Origin: Physcomitrium patens
Lineage: Eukaryota; Streptophyta; Bryopsida; Funariales; Funariaceae
Direction of reading: 5' to 3'
Length of the DNA: 64,000 nucleotides
Assembly: GCF_000002425.4 (NCBI RefSeq)
Contig: NC_037262.1
Coordinates: forward strand, 3,974,080 to 4,038,079
In this document: piece after piece, positions 22,701 through 33,734 of the stretch
Layout: every line of letters begins with the position of its first letter
Position numbering within the stretch: position 1 is the stretch's first letter
Translations under genes and position numbers: made by a program
The notes under the pieces: generated by a model
Databases searched by the model: none
What the model was told of the DNA's origin: nothing
What the model saw: the letters and a program-made list of their open reading frames with translations, nothing else

Positions 22701-24617
22701 GGATTCTGCAATCTATTCACAGGTGATCATACTCGTGTTAGCTTAAGATTATTCTGCGTCTTATGTTAAACCATAACAAAATTTTGAAAACTGACGTTGT
22801 AGCACATCTAATTTGTAGTAAAATGCTCAGCCCGTTTCGTTTTTAACAAATTTGAATAATACTTTCGCTCTGTAATATAGAGAATCATATACAAGGAGAT
22901 TTCATTTTAAAGTGTTCGCTTGTACTCTGGGAGCACGAAACCAACATTTCCAGGGCTTCTTTTTTCAGGAAATTTGACATGCACTGAGGCGGAAGGCCTT
23001 GTGGAGCAGATTGAGAACTCCCTTGCGGATGGACCTTTAATAAAGGCAAGGCCTCCGTTCCAATCTCAGCACACAGAGCAGAGAATTGTGAAGTTCGGAC
23101 CTGGCGCCGACTGGTACTACCCAATTGCTGGAACAAATCCTCACGATGATAATTCTGCTTTGCAGACCTACTTCCAGGTGTTCTACATTTCTTGAATGTA
23201 CTGCGATCAAGTATTACCTTTTATACCGCCGAATTTTGAATAATGAACTTCTGTAATTCGTGACAGAGCATGGCAAAGAAAGGTGCGTACCTGATTGGAT
23301 GTTATTTTCTGGTTTTGAGCCCCATTTTACACTTGATTGGTGTTGAGGTCACAGATTGGCCAGGATAACACGCACATGAATGCACTTCTCGAACTCTTTG
23401 TGCTGGCCGCAAAACGTGAAGTGTTCCATCAACTTCGTACAGTGGAGCAACTTGGTTATGTTGTATCTCTTATGTCCAAGTAAGTCCAATTCCCAAGTAA
23501 CTCCGAGGTGTGATCTACTTTTTCTCTTTTATTTATTTAATATTGTAATCAGTGCGATTCTGCTTGAATCATTATTTTGTTCTGCTACATGTGGCCATCT
23601 GTGTTGTTTGTCTTAGAAATGATTTTGGAGTACGTGGGGCGCATTTTATCATTCAATCCACTGCAAAGGTAAGTTGTGGAACATGGTCTTTTCTAACTCC
23701 ACTGTTGTTTTCGAGCAAAGTTCTTTCCTGAAGAATAACTTGAATACGAATGTGTCCATTTTCGGATTCTGTCTGCAAGCACTAAAATACATATATACGT
23801 ATACATTTACTGTTGATTAGATTCCTTGATGCTAATATGCCCAAATGCAGGATCCCCGAGGTCTTGAAGAGAGGGTTGAAGTGTTTCTCGAGCAATTTGA
23901 GAATGATCTGCAGAAGATGTCAGATGAAGATTTCAAGGTGATAAAAGAAAATATTGTTCCGATTCCCCACCCTCCAGTGTTTAGGTTTGATGGAACATTA
24001 GTAGGAGGATCCCTCCAGAACTTAACAGAGTTGATTTGGTGGTTATACACAGAAAAATGTGTACACCTTGATTCAGATCAAACTCGAGAAACACAAAAAC
24101 TTGTGGGAGGAGAGCAGATTTTTTTGGGGTGAAATTGAGGACGGAACTTTGACTTTCGACAGGCCACAAGTTGAGGTATAGTTTGAGTTTGAAGTATTGC
24201 CCAATTGAAACGTCCTGTTGCCTGTGAACCTTTTATGAACTAGAAAGGTACATGACGCGTCACATGATCGATGACTTTCACTTTCAGGTAGCAGCCTTGA
24301 AAATGGTGAACAAGGAAGACTTGTTGAGTTTTGTAGCACAGAATATTGCTCGAGACTCTCCAAACCGCAGGAAGTTGAGCATTCAAGTGTACGGAGGTCA
24401 ACACCTTGCAGAGTTCAAAGCTGCTAAAAGCGAGGCACCTGGAGAAAAAACGAGCAAAGTGACTTCTGAAGACGCTGCAGAAGGAGTTGGTGATGTTGTT
24501 GACGGCAAGTTTTCACCCAGAGCAGCAGCTGATCGCATAGACAACATCTATACTTTCAAGCGCTCCCAGCAGTTACACGAGTCTTCCAGGGGTGGAAAGC
24601 ATACTGCTTATGCTTGA
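15563..24617 (+). CDS. Insulin-degrading-enzyme-type M16 metalloprotease (PXM16-like), 26 exons
   Basis: Exons: 15563-15703, 17424-17499, 17906-17973, 18084-18175, 18328-18401, 18696-18739, 18851-18902, 18995-19117, 19297-19409, 19524-19686, 19965-20057, 20160-20245, 20382-20468, 20629-20732, 20882-20984, 21245-21340, 21451-21640, 21942-22003, 22125-22229, 22495-22696, 22969-23177, 23355-23479, 23617-23668, 23851-23937, 24053-24175, 24288-24617. They join in frame to 3,000 nt, 999 residues. The inverted zinc motif is HFLEH (His70, Glu73, His74); the third ligand is Glu151, 77 residues after His74, as in human [12 protein letters not shown] (Arg789, Tyr796) in the C-terminal half matches the substrate-binding Arg/Tyr pair of IDE. 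All four M16 domains are present. It should cleave peptides inside a closed chamber. The C terminus (KHTAYA) is not a typical SKL-type peroxisomal signal, unlike the expectation for peroxisomal relatives, so location is open. The first donor (AAG|GTCCGC) is weak but required by the frame. Confidence 0.95.
15704..17423 (+). other. Long first intron of the M16 gene
   Basis: The intron is about 1.7 kb, far longer than the other introns of this gene. Its first part is GC-richer and holds short open frames (for example 16084-16389) that match nothing. A TA microsatellite sits at about 16713-16744. Long first introns often carry regulatory elements in plants; nothing specific is visible here. Confidence 0.6.
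21630..21661. repeat. Perfect 32-bp palindrome across a splice donor
   Basis: GAATGAATATGGTGAG followed by its exact reverse complement, no spacer. The exon 17 / intron 17 boundary of the M16 gene falls at 21640/21641, inside the palindrome, so the GT donor and its surroundings can pair with the first 20 bases of the intron. Confidence 0.95.
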
Positions 24618-25830
24618 AGGCTTTTGTGCGTAGCGTACCAAGTGTTGATATGTAATTTGACTCTATGTTCATGGTGGTTGTATTCCCTGGACCAACAATT
24701 TTGTAGAGGTTTATGTCTCAGTTTAGAGTAGGAATGACTCGTCGCCTTCAACGGGAATACTTATAGACACAGAAGAATGTTTGTTTTATTTTATTTTATT
24801 TTTTGTTCATTTTGGGCAGTACCCATTTATTGATACTTGATCAGAGGTCAAGCAAGTCGGGGAGGGTTTTGTTTGACTTACTTTTCCAAAATTTATCATT
24901 GCAGGTTTGAGCTAGTTTGACATGTGTAATCGACGTAAAGAATATATATACATATGGTATATTCTAAGTGGATGACCAGAAGCGAGAATATTGAATCTTT
25001 CACTGCCAGCAATCACTAGTGCCTCTTCCAATTGCTAATGAATGTAACGGTACCTAGTTGGGCTGCATTTGAAAAGTCTTCTGTAGCAATCATCAATACT
25101 TTGCAGCTAGATAAAATTCTGCATAATCAAAAGGGCATCGCAATTTTTCTACTCTGATGTTAGGAGTGATCAATGAGAAATCTGTTTCTACTTAGTGCTG
25201 TAATTGCTCCAACTGCACATTAATCATATGAGATTCATTTGAACCAAATCAATTCATACTATCCACACATTCAACAAGAATAAGACGCACTGCACCCTTT
25301 GAAGTCATTGTAACACACTTGAGCACTTAACAATGACTAAAGCAGCATCTATTAAAGACGTGTATCGAAATAGATTTGCATGTTCCATTAACATTGGTAA
25401 TCCCATTCACATGAGGCACAAAGCTTCTGCTCGCATGCACTGTCCAAAATCTCGACAATGCTATAGACGGGGTGGAAGATATTCTCGGCGTCGGTAGAAA
25501 AATCTGAGACCAAATAAGAATGGGCTAATGTTTTTCCTCATCCGAAAACCTGACAGAGATCCGTAAAATACATCTGGTAAAAGTTCATATCAGCTGGCAA
25601 GGCTGCGAGAGTGGAGCTGTATGGAGGACCAAAAGAAATGAGTGTGTAGCTTATCTTGTAGGCCTTCGTTTAACCCTGAGGCGAAAGAGGACCTAGACTG
25701 GGTTTACCAGGATCTGTCCGACAGATGAACCCGGTACACCCTCGTTTAATACTTGTCGAGTAGCGATGTCCACATCAGGAAGCGAAGTGCGATGAGAGCC
25801 ACTTCATAAGCCTGTCGCTTTCATTCAGCA
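24618..25830. other. 3' flank of the M16 gene, no gene recognised
   Basis: The stretch probably begins with the 3' UTR. A TTTTATTTTA run near 24783-24805 and TATATATA near 24945 are the only low-complexity features. No coding frame of note was seen. Confidence 0.4.
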
Positions 25831-26640
25831 TTAAACGGTGGTGCAGATTATAACAGAAAATCCAACAGAAAATTATATCAACAAAGAAAAAATTAACAGA
25901 AAAAATGACGAAGCTCATGAATTCAAAACTTCACTGGCATTTCACAGGAGAGAAAACCAGCCCTCGTTTCCCTTACGAACCGTTTTGGAGGAAAACTCAC
26001 TACTCAACCGATTCTCGTTCCATCCGACTCCGCTGCCATCTCACTGCTCCCCTCTCAGCCTGGCTTGAGTGCTGCTACGCTGCCTGACTGGGCTTATCCG
26101 CACCTCCACCGCAGTCACTAAATATCCGTCGTGGTCGTAGAAGGATTCTGTCTACTCAGGCACATGTTGCGGTTTGGAGAGTTTTGTTCCTGTGGAGAAC
26201 TAGACACGAGAAGAGAGTCCTGAAACGCGATCGCTCATTTGCAGGTGCTTTGATGTGGGTATCGAGCGTTTGAGCAGTGCACTACGGTGGTAAGTTATCT
26301 CCTTTGGGCTTGCACAGTCATTTCTGAGTTGTGTATTATTCTTCGTTGTCCATTTTAGAATGCTTGAAGCAGGGATCAGGAGGTTGAGAAGCTGGGTGTG
26401 CTTGGTTGACTGGTGATGCTTGGAGCGGGTCTTCTGTGGGTCCTTGAGGAAGACGGTGAGAGGGAGTCGGAGTGCGTTGTGTCGAAGGCCCAGGAAGTGA
26501 ATATGCAGGCCATCGTTTCCTGGAGTTGCATCTGGTGACGCAGAGGGAAAGATTTTCCTAGCTGCTGATTTCGCTTCAGATGTGTATAATTCTTTCTTTG
26601 TTGTGCATGGTTTCTGTGTAAAGTACATGAGCAATACATA
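25831..26640 (+). other. GC-moderate stretch, possible non-coding transcription unit
   Basis: Composition resembles host-gene leaders rather than the transposon DNA that starts at about 26640. A good donor (GTGGTAAGTTATC, about 26291) and acceptor (TTGTCCATTTTAGAATG, about 26358) lie about 70 bp apart. Frames of 76 codons (plus) and 144 codons (minus) show no domain. It could be the 5' part of a gene cut off by repeat insertion, or a non-coding RNA. Confidence 0.3.
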
Positions 26641-27250
26641 AAGAAATACTGATTCTTTTATATATTAAAGTAAAAAAATTTAATATTGTAAAAATCTAAT
26701 ATGGCTAATTTTGTAGAATTATTTATGACATACATATCAATATTTCGAAAGTATTTGGTTCAATTTTTGAAAAGAGTCTAGTTTAAGATCTTTAAGAAAT
26801 AGAGTAATCAGATTCAAGATGCAAATGATGTGCCAAATGGGAAAAACATTGAAATTGAAGACATATGGAACCAATGCCAAATTCATATTGATGTCATGAA
26901 GCTTCTATTTTTTATTTTTAAAAAAATAAAAAATAAAAAAACACCAAATAGATATGAATGTATAATTTTCATTTCATAATGTTGTACAAGTTCTAAGAGT
27001 ATTTCAAAAGTTAATAACTTACAGCAAAGACTTAGAAAGAATTGGATTTTTATTTAATGAATTTTATGTAATAGTAAATAAAATCTTCTTATTAGTGAAA
27101 TATTGTGAATCATGTAATTAGTGTAAAGTAGAAATCTTTCAATTAAAGAACAAAGAGATGATTAAAATTGAAGAATATGTTGTAGCAAAGCATCTATTAC
27201 AAAGATGAAAAGACTTATGCCTTATTAAAGGTAGAGAGTTGAATGCTTTG
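26641..27250. other. AT-rich DNA, no gene seen
   Basis: Composition drops abruptly at about 26640. No coding frame or terminal repeat was recognised before the satellite-like DNA that begins near 27250. Confidence 0.4.
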
Positions 27251-28170
27251 GGAATTTTAATTAAAATTAAAAGTTTGCAGCTTTTAAACTACATTGATGA
27301 GCTTTCATGAGCTTATCAAGCTTGAACATCCATTCAATTCAAATCATTTAAAAGAAGAAAGATTTTCTAATCTATTTGGCAATCTTAGTAAGCTTTAAAA
27401 TTTTGATAAGCTAAATCTTATCAAGGAATAAAGTTCTTCTAACCGACTTAAGAAGCTTATAAAGCTTGAGAAACCATCTCAATAAAGAATTTTTAAAGAA
27501 AAAAGATTTTTCAATCTATTTTGAAAGCTTATTAAAATTGAGTTTTTAGACAATTTAAGTCTAAATAAAGATATACTTTCCAATCTATTTATCAAGTATA
27601 TCAAGCTTGTGCAATCTATCTAATTAGAAATTCCTAAAGAAGCAAGATTTTTTAATTTATTTGGCAATCTTTTTAAACTTGAATTTTTTTTAAAATTAAT
27701 TTTAAAAAAAGATTTTTGAATCTATTTTATAAGCTTGTTAAGCTTAAAAATTTTGAAAAATTAATTGTCTTCAAAGAAAAATATCTTTTGATGCATATGG
27801 CAAGTTTTTCAAGCTTGAATAATTGTCCAAATTGAGTATACTTAAAGAAATAAGGTTTTGTAATTTATTTGGAAAACTAGAGATTTTTAAGAATCTAAGT
27901 TTATATATTAAAAAGTACAATTTATAATTCATATGATAAATTTATCAAGTTTAAGCAACTACATAAATCAAATATCCTTAAGAAAATAAGAAATTTTATT
28001 TTTTGTAGCAAGCTTGTTAAACTTCAATACTTTGATAGTTAAAGTTTATATATAAAAGAAAGATTTTTTAATCCATTTGACAAGCTTATGAAGCTTGAGT
28101 GTTTTAAAAAATTTATACTTTTTTAAAAAAGAAATATTTTCTATTCTATTTATGAAGCTATGAACTCAAA
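27250..28170. repeat. Degenerate ~70-bp satellite array, left block
   Basis: A phrase like AAAGATTTTCTAATCTATTT, followed by a GCAAGCTT / AAGCTTGAG segment, recurs roughly every 67-77 bp (near 27356, 27433, 27505, 27572, 27642, 27710 and onward to about 28130). Copies differ by many substitutions. There is no coding potential. Confidence 0.65.
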
Positions 28171-29215
28171 TTCTACCACTTTGAGAAATTAGTATTATAC
28201 AACACGTTTAAAAAATAGAATAAAAACTTTCAATTATCTAATTATTAAATTAATTAAAATATAGATATTTATAATTAAATTTAATTTATTACCTTCTAAG
28301 AAATGGTTACCAATGTTAACCAATATTTTATTTTTATTTATTTATTTGTTCCACTTGAAGGCATCAGATCTCCTTCAAATTCCTTTGACTATTGAAGAAT
28401 TTGGGAACCACTAATTCCAATGGAGTACCTTCTAAACCACAACAAGCATTGTCCATAATACAAATCAATGCCTTTATATATTCACAAGGTGTATAATAAG
28501 ATCTAGAATCCAATATGAGATTAGAATTCAGATTTGAGGCCAAAATTTGGCATGGCTTTGCCCTTCATTCAAAGAAAGAGAGACTGATAGTTTGGGCAAC
28601 CAAGCCTTTTTATACAAGTGAGTGGAGGCTCATGGAAGGCGGCCATACCTCTACTCTTAATTTCTAAGATCTCTAATTTAGATCTATGGCCTTTATTCAT
28701 CCAAGAACTAATTTTGTTATCAATATTGATCGCTATTATAAGTGGTCAAAAAAACACTTTTTGGTAAGTATAACTTCATCATTGTGTTCAAAATATCTTT
28801 TTATGCTATGCTCAACTACTCACATGTCCTTATCCATGGTCATATGCAATTTTTATATAGATATTTATCTCTAAAGATTTTAGTAATTTTTGAAAATTCC
28901 TTCAAAAATGACATCTTCATGGCTCTACTTGTATTTTGGTAGAGAAAGTGCTGATATTTTTTTTTCACTCTATAGGATGAATCTGATGTTGCCATTGCAT
29001 TTCAAAGGCCTCCATTAATTAAAAAAGTTCCTTTGCTACTTGGATATGTTGAATTTCGAGGAAAACTTCAAAATTGCCATTGCTAACCTTCACTAAAATC
29101 TTTTAGAAAATTATAATTTGAATTCCTTCTAAATCATATGAGATGATTGTAGGTGAACTCATAGGCTCTCAATTAACTCTTATAGCAATGACTAATAACC
29201 TCTAAATTATTAAAA
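28171..29215. other. Unassigned repeat-like DNA
   Basis: The stretch contains a TATATATTC box near 28475 followed by about 200 bp of less AT-rich DNA, which could be part of an unrecognised LTR. No coding frame with a domain is present. It precedes the solo LTR at 29221. Confidence 0.3.
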
Positions 29216-29220
29216 CTAAC

Positions 29221-29965
29221 TGTGATTGTCATTTTACTTATTCTATAATTCTTTTCAGAATAAACCTGTATAGGAAAATTCAAACACAAGGAAAGACTAA
29301 ATGCATGAGTTTTGCTTGTTAGGATCACACAATTAACTGTATTCCAAACCACTAAAATACCAAGAAACACTATGATGCTTTCTTCCAGTAACAATATTCC
29401 TTCATCAACTGATAACAACAGTGTGCAATCCTGTACTCTCAAAAGACCGCTTAAAACACAATAATTTCCATCCAACACTAGGAATAACAGATTTCACTCC
29501 AACAATCTGAATTCACAGAATTTTTGTAATCACCAACTTCCTTTGTCCAAACAAACACAGCTCTCAATAAACAACAATCATAATCTTTCAATAACTCCTC
29601 ATATAATTCAATCACTCAGTACTCCAATTACATAATCAATAACTCATAAATCAATCCCTGATTTATTCCACAGACTCACTTCTCAGTATTCAAAAACTAT
29701 CCATTACTCTTCAACAATAAAGAAACAAAGAAACAAAAAGGTAGCACCAAGCTTACTCCGGCTCATAACTATCACAGTCTAGTACCCCAACAAACTTCTA
29801 CAACTCCTATATAATTGTTCATGATTTCCAAATTCTAACCATAATCTTGTAATTAACCGCTTTTAATAACTAAATCAATCATCCATCTTCCTGAACTGAC
29901 TATTCTATAGACTATTAGTCTATTTTATCAATATCTTACAAAAACGAATTAATATCTATTCTACA
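29221..29965 (-). mobile_element. Solo LTR of family F, with target duplication
   Basis: On the plus strand it runs from TGTGATTGTCATTTTAC to ATCTATTCTACA. The same sequence, in the other orientation, forms both LTRs of the element at 57346-61326. CTAAC occurs immediately on both sides (29216-29220 and 29966-29970), a perfect 5-bp target duplication. No internal sequence is present, so it arose by LTR-LTR recombination. The short frame at 29478-29173 is LTR sequence, not a gene. Confidence 0.9.
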
Positions 29966-29970
29966 CTAAC

Positions 29971-30330
29971 TAAATTGCTATTCTATTTTTTTAAATCTTA
30001 TCACTTTAGTCCTAATTAATCCAATTCAAAGAATTAGACTAGAATTTGTACCATCAAAGGTTATAACCCTCAAAACTCTACAAAACTAAATTTTGCTAAT
30101 ATAAATCATAATCTAACTTGTTCAATTACCATAAAATAAGAAAAAATAAGAAAATTAAATTTTGGAGCATAATTAAAAGATTACAAAAGCTTATTAATTT
30201 ATTTTATTTTTAAAATAAAATATTTTTTTAAAAAATATTTTTTAAACTTTTAAACAAACTTACTAATCAACTATTTATTTTAAGTAATTCCAAAAATAAA
30301 GATTTTTAAAAATTTGAAAAGTTTTATTCA
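29971..30330. other. AT-rich DNA between solo LTR and satellite
   Basis: No coding frame or recognisable element; composition as in the flanking repeat DNA. Confidence 0.4.
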
Positions 30331-30339
30331 AAAAAAACT

Positions 30340-30710
30340 TATCAAACTTAAGCCATCATTTAAATGAAGTTAATTTACATAAGAAAGATTTTAAAAGTTA
30401 GTTGGGAAGTTCATAAAACTTGAGAAATCATATATAAAAATACTTTAAAAAAGAATAATATTCTAATTTATATGACAACCTTGCCAAACTTTCAAAATTT
30501 GATAAGCTAAATTTTGTTAAAAAAAAAGTTCTTCTAATCTACTAGGCATTCTTCTAAAGCTTGAGTAACCATCTATTTAAAGAATTTCTAAAGAAGAAAG
30601 ATTTTCTAATCTAATTTAAAAGCTTTTCAAATTTAAAAATTATGACAAATTAAGTCTTTTCAAAGAAGTAAGATTTTTTATTCATTTCTTAAATTTATTT
30701 TGAAAGAATT
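30340..30710. repeat. Degenerate ~70-bp satellite array, right block
   Basis: It repeats the phrases of the left block, including AAGTTCTTCTAATCTAC with CTAAAGCTTGAG, AGAAGAAAGATTTTCTAATC, and TTTGATAAGCTAAATTTTGTT. It probably belonged to the same array or element before the solo LTR and other DNA entered. Confidence 0.6.
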
Positions 30711-31175
30711 TTATAAGTTCAAATTATATTATATTAGATAATTAAATATATTAACTTAAAAGAAATTATAAACTAATATATTAAAAAAATGATTATAAAT
30801 TTATAAAAAATGATTATTTTTCAAAGATAAATTCTTATATAAGCATCTAAAGCAAAAGAGCAAAGTACTACAATAGATTGTATGTGGTATTAGGATTGGA
30901 GATCAAGGAGTAGATATTTTTTAATTTAAAAATTTAAAAATAAAAAATATTTTAATATAAAATTATAGATTATATATATAGTAAATAAATATCTATAAAA
31001 ATATAATAAATTTGATAAGATTATGAAATATTTACTAAAATATATATAAATATAGAGTATTAAATTATATTTTATTTGATTATCCACTAAAATTTTATTA
31101 GAAGTGGATAAGTGATTTAACTGAAAATTTAATAGAACTTGGACAACAAAGTAAAAAAATAATATATTATAAAAA

Positions 31176-31209
<34 letters not shown>

Positions 31210-31655
31210 TTTTTATTAGGAGGTGTAATTTTATGCTATAATTTTTAGAAATACTCACAATAGATAATAGTCAATTAAAGGCTAAAAAATAAAAATATAT
31301 CTTAAAATAATAGATGTTAAATTTTAATTAATAATGGTTTAAAAATTAATAGAAAAATTAAGTAAGTATACTTATTAATTTATAAGATTTGTTTTTAAGA
31401 ATATAAAGATAAAATTAAAAATTAAGTTAAATTATCATTTATAAAATCAAAGAATTTTATATAATATAATTATTGTTGTATAAATAGCTATTGTATATCA
31501 ATAAAAATTAGCATATAAAATTTTTTATATAAGATATTCTACTATCAAAATTATTTTAATTTTTAAAATTCTATAAATATAAAAAAATTCATTTCTATCA
31601 ATTAATTAATCAATTTTTTACTTGTAACTTTATTACTTGAGGTATTTATTGTTGC
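30711..31655. other. Very AT-rich DNA
   Basis: No gene or element was recognised; open frames here are composed almost only of I, Y, N, K, F and L and follow from base composition. It contains the hairpin at 31169-31216. Confidence 0.5.
31169..31216. repeat. 48-bp palindrome with TA core
   Basis: ATAAAAAGTGAT (31169-31180) and its reverse complement ATCACTTTTTAT (31205-31216) flank a pure AT core. Confidence 0.85.
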
Positions 31656-31808
31656 TATGATGAAAGAATGTTAAGAAAATTCATATTTATTCTAATAATT
31701 ATCTTATTAATATAAATAAGTAGAAGTAAATGAAAATAAATAATATCTTATAGTAAAGCTTCATAGATGTAGCTTTGCCTATATACATGTCTTTAGATGA
31801 TTGGTAGG
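31656..31808 (+). mobile_element. Truncated chromovirus LTR fragment
   Basis: The sequence AATTCATATTTATTCTAATA through TGATTGGTAGG parallels the first third of the LTR that starts at 31809. It ends exactly where that LTR begins, so the element on the right appears to have inserted into an older LTR of the same family. Confidence 0.5.
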
Positions 31809-33050
31809 TGTCATGGACATACATATTAACTCCAATAATTACTTAGATAATATTATTGGATAGAAGTAAGGAAAAATAGATTAATGTGATAATATTTTAT
31901 AAAGAAGCTTCTTAAAAGCTTTATAGCTGCAACTTTGACTTTATAAATATTTGTAGTTAATTGATAGGTTAGAAATTTGGTCAAAAAGTCAACCACATGT
32001 TACATATGTTAGTAGTTTGTGGTAAAAACTAATTATGTGGTACAAATTAATTATGTGGTACTTATATAAAAAACTTGCCTTGCAAGTCAAAACTTATATA
32101 TCATAAATTGGTCATGTATTGGAGGTTCTACAGAATGTTTTTACTTAGCTCCTAATTAGATAGTATATATGGAGGCAAGAGTGAAGCCTTCTTCACTTTT
32201 ATCAATGCCTTTTTAGTCTTTAATCTTATTTTAAGTCTTTTTAATCTTTTTATTTTTAATAATAGCCATTTTAGTTTAATATTATATCATCTTTGAATGA
32301 TTTTTTAATCTTTTTGAGTAATATAAGAGTGTATTGATTATTTAGTTCTTTAATATTTATATCCTTGATAGTTTGATAAGAATGCTAACTTATTTTTTTT
32401 TATTTTTATTCTAGAAGTAAGTAGATTATCCTCTTCTATTGTTGTATTTTGAAAGTTATAGACTATCTATCTTTAAACTAACTTTTATTTTTCTAATATT
32501 GATTTTTCTTTAAAGAGAGTGAACTACTCTTATTTATGGAAATTTTCATTTGATATTAGAGGTTATAGATTACCATCCTCTAATTTGATTTATAGATTTA
32601 TTTGAATTGTATATAGAAGAAAAAATTATAGATGTTACTCTCAACAAAAGTGAGAATAGATTTGCAGCTATTACAAATCTTCACAAATTTGTCAACACTT
32701 TTAAAATGAAAATCTCATATATTTCTAATGTCAACTATAGAAGTAGTATTTCTATGCCTATTGAAGAAATCAATAATGAAATTCAAAGTCTATACTAAGA
32801 ACTTGTATAATTAAATGAAGCAAGTAGATCAAGTTCATAACTAAATTTAAGAAGTCTTACTATTAAAAATATAAAAGAGGCAATGACAAGTATGACAAAG
32901 AAATTTGATAGAAAAAGTTCAAAGTTTTAAAGATTTATACAACATATAAAATTCTATCTAAGATTACATCCTTATCAATATCTTATTGGATTTATTCAAG
33001 TTAGATTTACAAGTATCCTACTCTCTAGGAATTTTTTTTCTTAGTTTGTA
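31809..33050 (+). mobile_element. Chromovirus copy B: 5' LTR plus truncated gag
   Basis: The LTR (31809-32370, TGTCATGGACAT ... ATCCTTGATA) is followed by GTTTGATAAGAATGCTAAC, the same leader that follows the LTR of copy A. A gag start region at 32607-32798 is colinear with the start of gag in copy A (frame opening near 44852, minus). Similarity stops near 33050 in a TTTTTATTTTTA run, so pol and the 3' LTR are missing. In-frame stops interrupt gag after about 63 codons. Confidence 0.7.
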
Positions 33051-33570
33051 CTTTTGATAGAAATTTTATTTTTATTTTTATTTTTATTTTTATTTATTTT
33101 TGTTTTTTTAATAATCTAAATTCATTCTTAAAATCTTTTATAGCTATTTTTATGAAAATTTATTAAAAAAAGATAGCAAAAACCAAAATCATATTTTTAC
33201 AATAAAAATGACATTTAGCCACCATATATGCTGCTCAATTCTAAAACCTTGCTTATAACGTGGATTGAAATGATAAAGTATTTATTAATTAATTTTGATA
33301 TGAATTAAAAAATTATCTTCTAAAGATATTATATATAAAATTCTTATTTTAGATATAACAACTAATAGTCATAATAGCTTAGTAATATTTAATATGATTA
33401 GATCTCTTTTTGTGAATTCCACTAATACATCTTAATTAGTAGATTGATTAAAAATATAGTTTTAAATAATTTAATTATATTAATATCAATATTAAAGATT
33501 CTTTTTGACTATTTTAATATCTATTAGAATTTAGAAGTATTTATAAGTTAAAAAAGTCTTATTTAAAGAA
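33051..33570. other. AT-rich DNA
   Basis: It starts with a (TTTTTA)n-like run at about 33066-33100. No coding frame or known repeat was recognised. Confidence 0.4.
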
Positions 33571-33734
33571 AAAATATAAAAATAGAGTCTTAGTAAGTCT
33601 TAGAGGTAATTATCTTAGTTGATTCAATATTTTTATTTATTTTTAAGTATCAAAGATTAGTTATTGAGACCAATGTCTTTATTAGCTTCTTATCTATATA
33701 TATTACTTATAAAAATCCTATTAATAATTATTTA

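Noticed and set aside
23938..24132. Read-through of exon 24 of the M16 gene to 24132
   Set aside because: The continuous frame is open, but splicing 23937 to 24053 restores [19 protein letters not shown] sequence that matches the family exactly in length, so the stretch between is an intron.
27250..28170. CRISPR-like array
   Set aside because: Unit similarity is low and continuous, without constant repeats separated by unique spacers, and the genome is eukaryotic. It is a degenerate satellite.
30926..31258. 110-codon Ile/Tyr-rich frame
   Set aside because: It runs across a TA microsatellite and palindrome and consists of residues coded by A/T-only codons, so it is not a protein gene.
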